A stretch of DNA of 64,000 bases. Source: AP-15 sp963738185 (GTDB lineage Bacteria; Pseudomonadota; Alphaproteobacteria; ATCC43930; CGMCC-115725). The position numbers were made by a program, and so were the translations under genes. The stretch covers positions 2,108,001 to 2,172,000 of the forward strand of contig CAVTVA010000003.1 of the NCBI GenBank assembly GCA_963738185.1, given 5' to 3'. This document shows, piece after piece, positions 59,848 to 64,000 of this stretch; position 1 is the first letter of the stretch; each line of letters starts with the position of its first letter. The notes under the pieces are model-generated. The model made no database searches. It was not told where the DNA came from and worked only from the letters and a program-made list of their open reading frames with translations.

Positions 59848-61071
59848 ATGGACATGATCGCCGGCGAGACCCGCCTCCCCGCGGACATCGAGGCACAGCC
59901 CGTGGTGCGGCGAGCGGCTGCGCTGCGGCCGGTGCTGCGCGAGTACCGTGACGAGATCGAGCGCGAGCAGCGCCTGCCGCCGGCCCTGGTCGAAGAGCTG
60001 CGCGCCGCCGGCTGCTATCGGCTGGTGATCCCGCGCGCGCTGGGCGGGTTGGAGGCCGACCCGCTGACCTATCTGCGCGTCGTCGAGCTGTTGGCCGAGG
60101 GCGTCGGCTCGGTCGGCTGGAACCTGGCCAACAACGGCGTCGGCCAGCTCGTGACCCTGGGGTTGCCGGACGACGGCGTGCAGGAAATCCACGGGCGCGG
60201 CGGGCCCGCGATCATCGCCGGCACCGCGGTGCAGGGCGGCGGGCAGGCGGTGCCGGTCGCCGGCGGCTACCGCGTCAGCGGGCATTGGCAATTCGGCAGC
60301 GGCTGTCGGGAAAGCGCCTGGATGCTGGGCAGCTTTCAGGTGCTCGACGATGGCGGCGGGCCGCGCCACAGCCCCGAGGGCGCGCCGCTCTTTTGGCGCG
60401 GGGTGTTTGCGCGGGCGGAGGCCGAGATCGTCCCCGGCAGCTGGGACGTGGCCGGGCTGCGCGGCACCGGCAGCTTCGACTGGACGGTCGAGGACGTATT
60501 TCTGCCGGAGCGGCGCACGGTGGCCCACGCCCGCGCCCCGCTCGACAATGAGTGGCAGCGCTGGCCGGGGGTCAGCTATGCCCTGCCGTCGCAATGCTGG
60601 GTCGGGCCGCACCACAGCGCGGTGATCACCGGCATCGCGCGGGCCGGCATCGATGCGCTGATCGAGCTCGCCGGCGCCAAGACGCCGCGCGGCCGCACCG
60701 GCCTATTGCGCGACAATCCCCAGGTCCAGGACGCGATTGGCCGGGCCGACGCGATCCTCAACGCCGGGCGCGCCTACCGCAGCGCGATGATCGCCGAGCT
60801 GTGGGCTACGGTCGCCGCCGGCAACGAGACCACCCTCGAGCAGCGGACCCGCTGCCGGCTGGCCGCGGTCTATGCCGCCGACAGCGCGCGCGAGGCGATG
60901 GATTTGGTCTACCGGCACGGCGGCAGCACGTCGTTCAAGCGCGAGAGCCGCCTCGCCGAATGCTGGCGCGACCTGCAGGTGGTCGGCCAGACCGTCACGA
61001 TCGCCCCCGAATGGTACCCGATCGGCGGCCGGGCATATCTGGGGATGGACCCAGGCCCCCGCCTGCGTTAG
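59848..61071 (+). CDS. Acyl-CoA dehydrogenase-fold flavin monooxygenase-like protein
   Basis: 407 residues, with the same fold and signatures as the gene at 35447-36655: V-S-G-H-W-Q-F-G-S-G-C, L-R-G-T-G-S-F-D-W-T-V-E-D-V-F-L-P-E and a C-terminal Y-R-H-G-G-S-T-S-F. This fits HsaA/HpaB-type group D monooxygenases acting on phenolic or CoA-linked aromatics with reduced flavin from a separate reductase. Downstream of the Rieske oxygenase in the same orientation, it may carry out the next hydroxylation. GGAG lies upstream of the ATG. Confidence 0.83.
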   Translation: MDMIAGETRLPADIEAQPVVRRAAALRPVLREYRDEIEREQRLPPALVEELRAAGCYRLVIPRALGGLEADPLTYLRVVELLAEGVGSVGWNLANNGVGQLVTLGLPDDGVQEIHGRGGPAIIAGTAVQGGGQAVPVAGGYRVSGHWQFGSGCRESAWMLGSFQVLDDGGGPRHSPEGAPLFWRGVFARAEAEIVPGSWDVAGLRGTGSFDWTVEDVFLPERRTVAHARAPLDNEWQRWPGVSYALPSQCWVGPHHSAVITGIARAGIDALIELAGAKTPRGRTGLLRDNPQVQDAIGRADAILNAGRAYRSAMIAELWATVAAGNETTLEQRTRCRLAAVYAADSAREAMDLVYRHGGSTSFKRESRLAECWRDLQVVGQTVTIAPEWYPIGGRAYLGMDPGPRLR

Positions 61072-61088
61072 CCCGCTTTTTGCGGGCT
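61070..61088 (+). terminator. Hairpin at the end of the oxygenase operon
   Basis: AGCCCGC-TTTTT-GCGGGCT starts within the stop codon region of the flavoprotein gene and folds into a 7-bp G+C-rich stem with a five-T loop. No T-run follows, so it is a weak intrinsic terminator or an mRNA 3'-end stabiliser. Confidence 0.5.
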
Positions 61089-61180
61089 CCATCCACGGTT
61101 GTTAGCGTCTATAGGTTAGAAGAACTCGCGGCGGCACGCGCGCCGGCAAGTCGGCAGAGTGTGACGACAGCTGGTAACGG

Positions 61181-61263
61181 CGATTGAGATTGCTTCGCTG
61201 CGCTCGCAATGACACCTCAACGGCCTTGTCATTGCGAGGAGCGGAGCGACGAAGCAATCTCGA
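61181..61263. repeat. Facing copies of the CATTGCGAGGAGCGGAGCGA repeat
   Basis: GATTGCTTCGCTGCGCTCGC on one side and GTCATTGCGAGGAGCGGAGC on the other are inverted copies of a very common proteobacterial intergenic repeat. Together they form a long hairpin between the oxygenase operon and the methyltransferase gene. Confidence 0.75.
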
Positions 61264-61324
61264 TGTGGGCCTGCAACCGGAACTATCAATCTGGCTCGCA
61301 CCACTGGCAGGCTGCGGAAAAATG

Positions 61325-61475
61325 CGGTTTTCTCACCCACGCACCCTTCGAGACGGCCCTTTGGGCCTCCTCAGGGTGAGGCAGGTCTTTGGGCCTCCTC
61401 AGGGTGAGGGAGGTCTTTGGTATGAAGAACCTCATCCTGAGGAGCGAAGCGTCTCGAAGGATGGGCAAGTGACTA
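61325..61475. repeat. CTTCGAGACGGCC / CCTCATCCTGAGGAG composite repeat
   Basis: Inverted arms (ACCCTTCGAGACGGCCC and GGAGCGAAGCGTCTCGAAGG) enclose two direct copies of CTTTGGGCCTCCTCAGGGTG. It is the same repeat family as part of the 57.7-57.95 kb element. With the preceding repeat it fills the 450-bp gap, which has no gene. Confidence 0.7.
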
Positions 61476-61521
61476 GAACTGGGTTTTTCGCACCCTGCTA
61501 GCGGGGAGCGGAGGGGCGGGG

Positions 61522-63108
61522 ATGGCGAACGCGCTTTATTACGGCGACAACCTCGAGGTGCTGCGCCGCGAGATCGGCGATGGCAGCGTCGATCTCGTTT
61601 ATCTCGACCCGCCGTTCAACAGCCAGGCCAATTACAACGTGCTGTTCAAGAGCCCGGCCGGCAAGGCCGCCGACGCGCAGATCGAGGCGTTCGAGGACAC
61701 TTGGCATTGGGGCGAGGAGGCCGAGCGCGCCTTTGCCGAGGTGCTGGCGTCCCCCGCCACCCAGGCCGCCGAATTGTTGCGCGCGATGCGCTCGTTTCTC
61801 GGCGAGAACGACATGATGGCCTATCTGGCGATGATGGCGGTCCGCCTGATCGAATTGCACCGCGTCCTAAAGCCGACCGGCTCGCTCTACCTGCATTGCG
61901 ACCCCACCGCCAGCCATTACCTGAAAATTTTGCTCGACGGAATTTTTGGCGCATTCAACATCCACAACGAAATCATTTGGCGCCGAGCGCGGGCGCATAA
62001 CGACAAAACTATCCGTCGCTACGGGGCTGTGCATGACACGATCTTATTCTATGCTAAATCCTCTCAGTGGGTCTTCAATGTGCAATTTTTATCTCGTAAT
62101 GCTTCCAGTCCAAAAACTCATGACCTTTATCTTCATCGCGACGGCAAATTCTATCGGAAGGACAACTGCCGAGCACCAGGTGGTAGGGGACCGCTCTACG
62201 AATGGAACGGGCACACGTTCAATTGGCGCTTTTCACCCGATGAACGTGATCGCCTTATCGCCCAAGGTAGGATTGTGTATTCAAAGAACGGTATGCCCCG
62301 CGTGCTACGACCAATAGATCCTGAGCGCGGGTCACCGTTGCAAGACGTTTGGACCGATATTGACGCGCCGAACTCTGGCTCGGTCGAAAACCTCGGTTAT
62401 CCGACACAAAAGCCTCTCGCGCTCCTGGAACGCATCATTCGAGCTTCTTCAAACGAAGGTGATCTGGTGCTCGACCCGTTTTGCGGGTGCGGGACGACGA
62501 TCCATGCGGCGCAGAAATTGGGGCGGGCGTGGATCGGGATCGATGTCACCCATCTGGCGATCTCGCTGATCGAGCGGCGGCTGAAGGACGCGTTTCCCGG
62601 CGTTGCCTTTGACGTGCACGGCACGCCAAAGGATCTGGAGAGCGCCGTCGACCTCGCCCGGCGCGACAAGTATCAGTTTCAGTGGTGGGCGGTGTCGTTG
62701 GTCGATGCCCGGCCCTATGGCGGCAAGAAAAAGGGCGCCGATGGCGGGATCGACGGCATCCTCTTTTTCCGCAGCGACAAGGACAAGACCGAAAAGGCGC
62801 TGATCTCGGTCAAGGGCGGCGACAATGTCGGGGTCGGCATGGTCCGCGACCTGATCGCCGTGGTCGAGCGCGAGAAGGCCGCGGTCGGCGTGCTGATATC
62901 CTTGGCGTTGCCGACCCGAGCGATGGAGCGCGAGGCGATCGCCGCCGGCTTTTTCGAGGGGCCGTTCGAGGCGGTGCCAAAAATTCAGATCATCACCTTG
63001 GCCGAATTGTTCCAGGGCATCCGCCCGCGCATCCCGCGCATCGACGCCGCCGCCACCTTCCGCACCGCCGCCCGCGAACCGACCGCCGACCAGGGCCGCC
63101 TGCTCTGA
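61522..63108 (+). CDS. DNA methyltransferase (beta class) fused to a nuclease-like domain
   Basis: 528 residues. Amino-methyltransferase motif IV D-P-P-F is at 29-32, before motif I D-P-F-C-G-C-G-T-T at 318-326, the beta-class order (N4-cytosine or N6-adenine). The segment between them is the target-recognition region. After residue ~390 a second domain has G-A-D-G-G-I-D-G (about 406-413) and A-L-I-S-V-K-G-G (Lys431), a D...xVK layout like PD-(D/E)xK/Mrr-type nucleases. This would put modification and cleavage in one chain. Codon use between about 61960 and 62460 is clearly more A+T-rich than on either side. GGGAGCGGAGGGG precedes the ATG. Confidence 0.87.
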   Translation: MANALYYGDNLEVLRREIGDGSVDLVYLDPPFNSQANYNVLFKSPAGKAADAQIEAFEDTWHWGEEAERAFAEVLASPATQAAELLRAMRSFLGENDMMAYLAMMAVRLIELHRVLKPTGSLYLHCDPTASHYLKILLDGIFGAFNIHNEIIWRRARAHNDKTIRRYGAVHDTILFYAKSSQWVFNVQFLSRNASSPKTHDLYLHRDGKFYRKDNCRAPGGRGPLYEWNGHTFNWRFSPDERDRLIAQGRIVYSKNGMPRVLRPIDPERGSPLQDVWTDIDAPNSGSVENLGYPTQKPLALLERIIRASSNEGDLVLDPFCGCGTTIHAAQKLGRAWIGIDVTHLAISLIERRLKDAFPGVAFDVHGTPKDLESAVDLARRDKYQFQWWAVSLVDARPYGGKKKGADGGIDGILFFRSDKDKTEKALISVKGGDNVGVGMVRDLIAVVEREKAAVGVLISLALPTRAMEREAIAAGFFEGPFEAVPKIQIITLAELFQGIRPRIPRIDAAATFRTAAREPTADQGRLL

Positions 63109-63163
63109 GCCTCCTTGCCCCCTCCCGCCCTGGAGTGAAAGACCGGCGCAGCAAAGAGGCCAT

Positions 63164-64000
63164 ATGACCAGCCATCTGACCCCCGATCTGTGCGTCATCG
63201 GCGCCGGCGCGGGCGGGCTGGCGGTGGCCGCCGCGGCGGCGCAGCTCGGCGCCAACGTGGTGCTGGTCGAGCGCGGCTTGATGGGCGGCGATTGCCTGAA
63301 TTACGGCTGCGTGCCGTCGAAGTCCTTGCTCGCCGCTTCCCGGCTCGCCGCCATGTGGCGGCGCGCGCCACAATTCGGCCTCGCCTATGCGCCGCCCCGG
63401 ATCGATTTCGCGGCGGTCGCCGACAAGGTGGCACAGGTGATTGCTCGCCTTGCCCCCAACGACTCGGTCGAGCGGTTCGAAGGGCTCGGCGTCACCGTGC
63501 TGCGGGCCGAGGCCCGGTTCACCGGACCGCGCGCTGTGCAGGCCGGCGAGGCCCTGATCCGGCCGCGGCGGTTTGTGATCGCGACCGGCTCGCACCCGGC
63601 CATTCCGCCGATCCGCGGGCTCGACGACGTGCCCTATCTGACCAACGAGACCGTCTTCGCCAACCGGCGGCTCCCCGAGCATCTGATTGTGATCGGCGGC
63701 GGGCCGATCGGCATCGAGATGGCGCAGGCGCATCGGCGGCTGGGCGCGCGGGTGAGCGTGCTCGATCAGGGGCCGCTGTTGCCGCGCGACGATCCCGAGC
63801 TCGTGGCGCTGCTCGGCGAACGGCTCGCCGGCGAAGGCATCGCGCTGCGCCCGCGGGTGCCGGTCGTCGGCGTCGAGCGCGACGCCGAGGGGGTGGCGGT
63901 GGCGCTCGAAGGCGGCGAGCGGGTCGTCGGATCGCACCTCTTGGTCGCCGCCGGCCGGCGCCCGAGCATTGATGCGCTCGATCTCGGCGCCGCCGGGATC
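63164..64000 (+). CDS. FAD-dependent pyridine nucleotide-disulfide oxidoreductase (5' part)
   Basis: The gene runs off the right edge; about 279 residues are visible. FAD-binding G-A-G-A-G-G is at residues 13-18. The redox-active disulfide motif G-G-D-C-L-N-Y-G-C-V-P-S-K is that of the lipoamide dehydrogenase/mercuric reductase branch. The NAD-binding motif is G-G-G-P-I-G-I-E-M-A. There is no N-terminal heavy-metal domain. The ATG at 63164 follows AAAGAGG. Without the C-terminus, lipoamide dehydrogenase, mercuric reductase and soluble transhydrogenase types cannot be told apart. Confidence 0.9.
   Translation, partial: MTSHLTPDLCVIGAGAGGLAVAAAAAQLGANVVLVERGLMGGDCLNYGCVPSKSLLAASRLAAMWRRAPQFGLAYAPPRIDFAAVADKVAQVIARLAPNDSVERFEGLGVTVLRAEARFTGPRAVQAGEALIRPRRFVIATGSHPAIPPIRGLDDVPYLTNETVFANRRLPEHLIVIGGGPIGIEMAQAHRRLGARVSVLDQGPLLPRDDPELVALLGERLAGEGIALRPRVPVVGVERDAEGVAVALEGGERVVGSHLLVAAGRRPSIDALDLGAAGI

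Overview
The window is high-G+C chromosomal DNA, most likely from an alphaproteobacterium. This rests on the tlpA / argH / small lipoprotein / lysA / TIGR02302 gene order, on many start-stop (ATGA or GTGA) overlaps, on short CTCATCCTGAGGAG-like and CGGGAATGAC-like intergenic repeats, and on gene content (PaoABC-type oxidase, TauD dioxygenase, DHA2 pumps, F420/LLM oxidoreductase). No rRNA, tRNA or CRISPR array was seen, so genus cannot be named.

Layout. 1-7.5 kb: end of a HEPN-like gene, glutathione synthetase, a Cys-phosphatase, a DUF2272 lipoprotein, polyphosphate glucokinase, RsmB, then a methyltransferase/TauD pair. 7.5-14.5 kb: a MarR regulator, one HlyD adaptor and three paralogous DHA2 efflux pumps; each of the three transcription units is preceded by the same 26-bp partly palindromic site, a candidate shared MarR operator. 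14.6-16.7 kb: small unknown genes and a HicA-like/partner pair. 16.7-24.3 kb: housekeeping genes (gluQ, esterase, TlpA thioredoxin, argH, lipoprotein, lysA, TIGR02302 membrane protein). 24.4-42 kb: a PaoABC-like molybdenum oxidase operon with two single-base frameshifts, a frameshifted VapC with a Phd-type antitoxin, a catabolic group (thiolase-like/DUF35 pair, class II aldolase, enolase-superfamily protein, acyl-CoA dehydrogenase-fold protein), a rearranged IS1182 remnant, an MFS exporter, CYTH-CHAD, msrA, a cytochrome c and an MlaC-like protein.

42.3-51.4 kb is the most unusual part. A 1041-bp direct repeat of the 3' half of an acyl-CoA synthetase gene brackets about 5.2 kb of visibly lower-G+C DNA. 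This DNA carries small genes, all on the + strand and nearly all predicted to be exported. Two of the families (called X and Y here) occur as an adjacent pair twice. An IS5-family element with a 4-bp AACT target duplication sits just after the start codon of one Y copy. Removing the element and one AACT restores the reading frame. Both synthetase copies carry the same 137-bp palindromic element inserted in frame.

51.4-64 kb: a MITE-like element, an LLM oxidoreductase, a ParD/ParE-type pair, a 3-hydroxyisobutyrate-dehydrogenase-like gene, then a formylglycine-generating enzyme overlapping a sulfatase. The sulfatase has a non-standard C-S-N-G-R active-site motif and a C-terminal dockerin-like domain. 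A Rieske oxygenase operon follows, then a DNA methyltransferase fused to a nuclease-like domain whose middle segment differs in base composition. The window ends inside a flavoprotein disulfide reductase.

Several accessory genes carry one-base frameshifts while housekeeping genes are intact. This could be real decay or draft-assembly error, and the sequence alone cannot separate the two.
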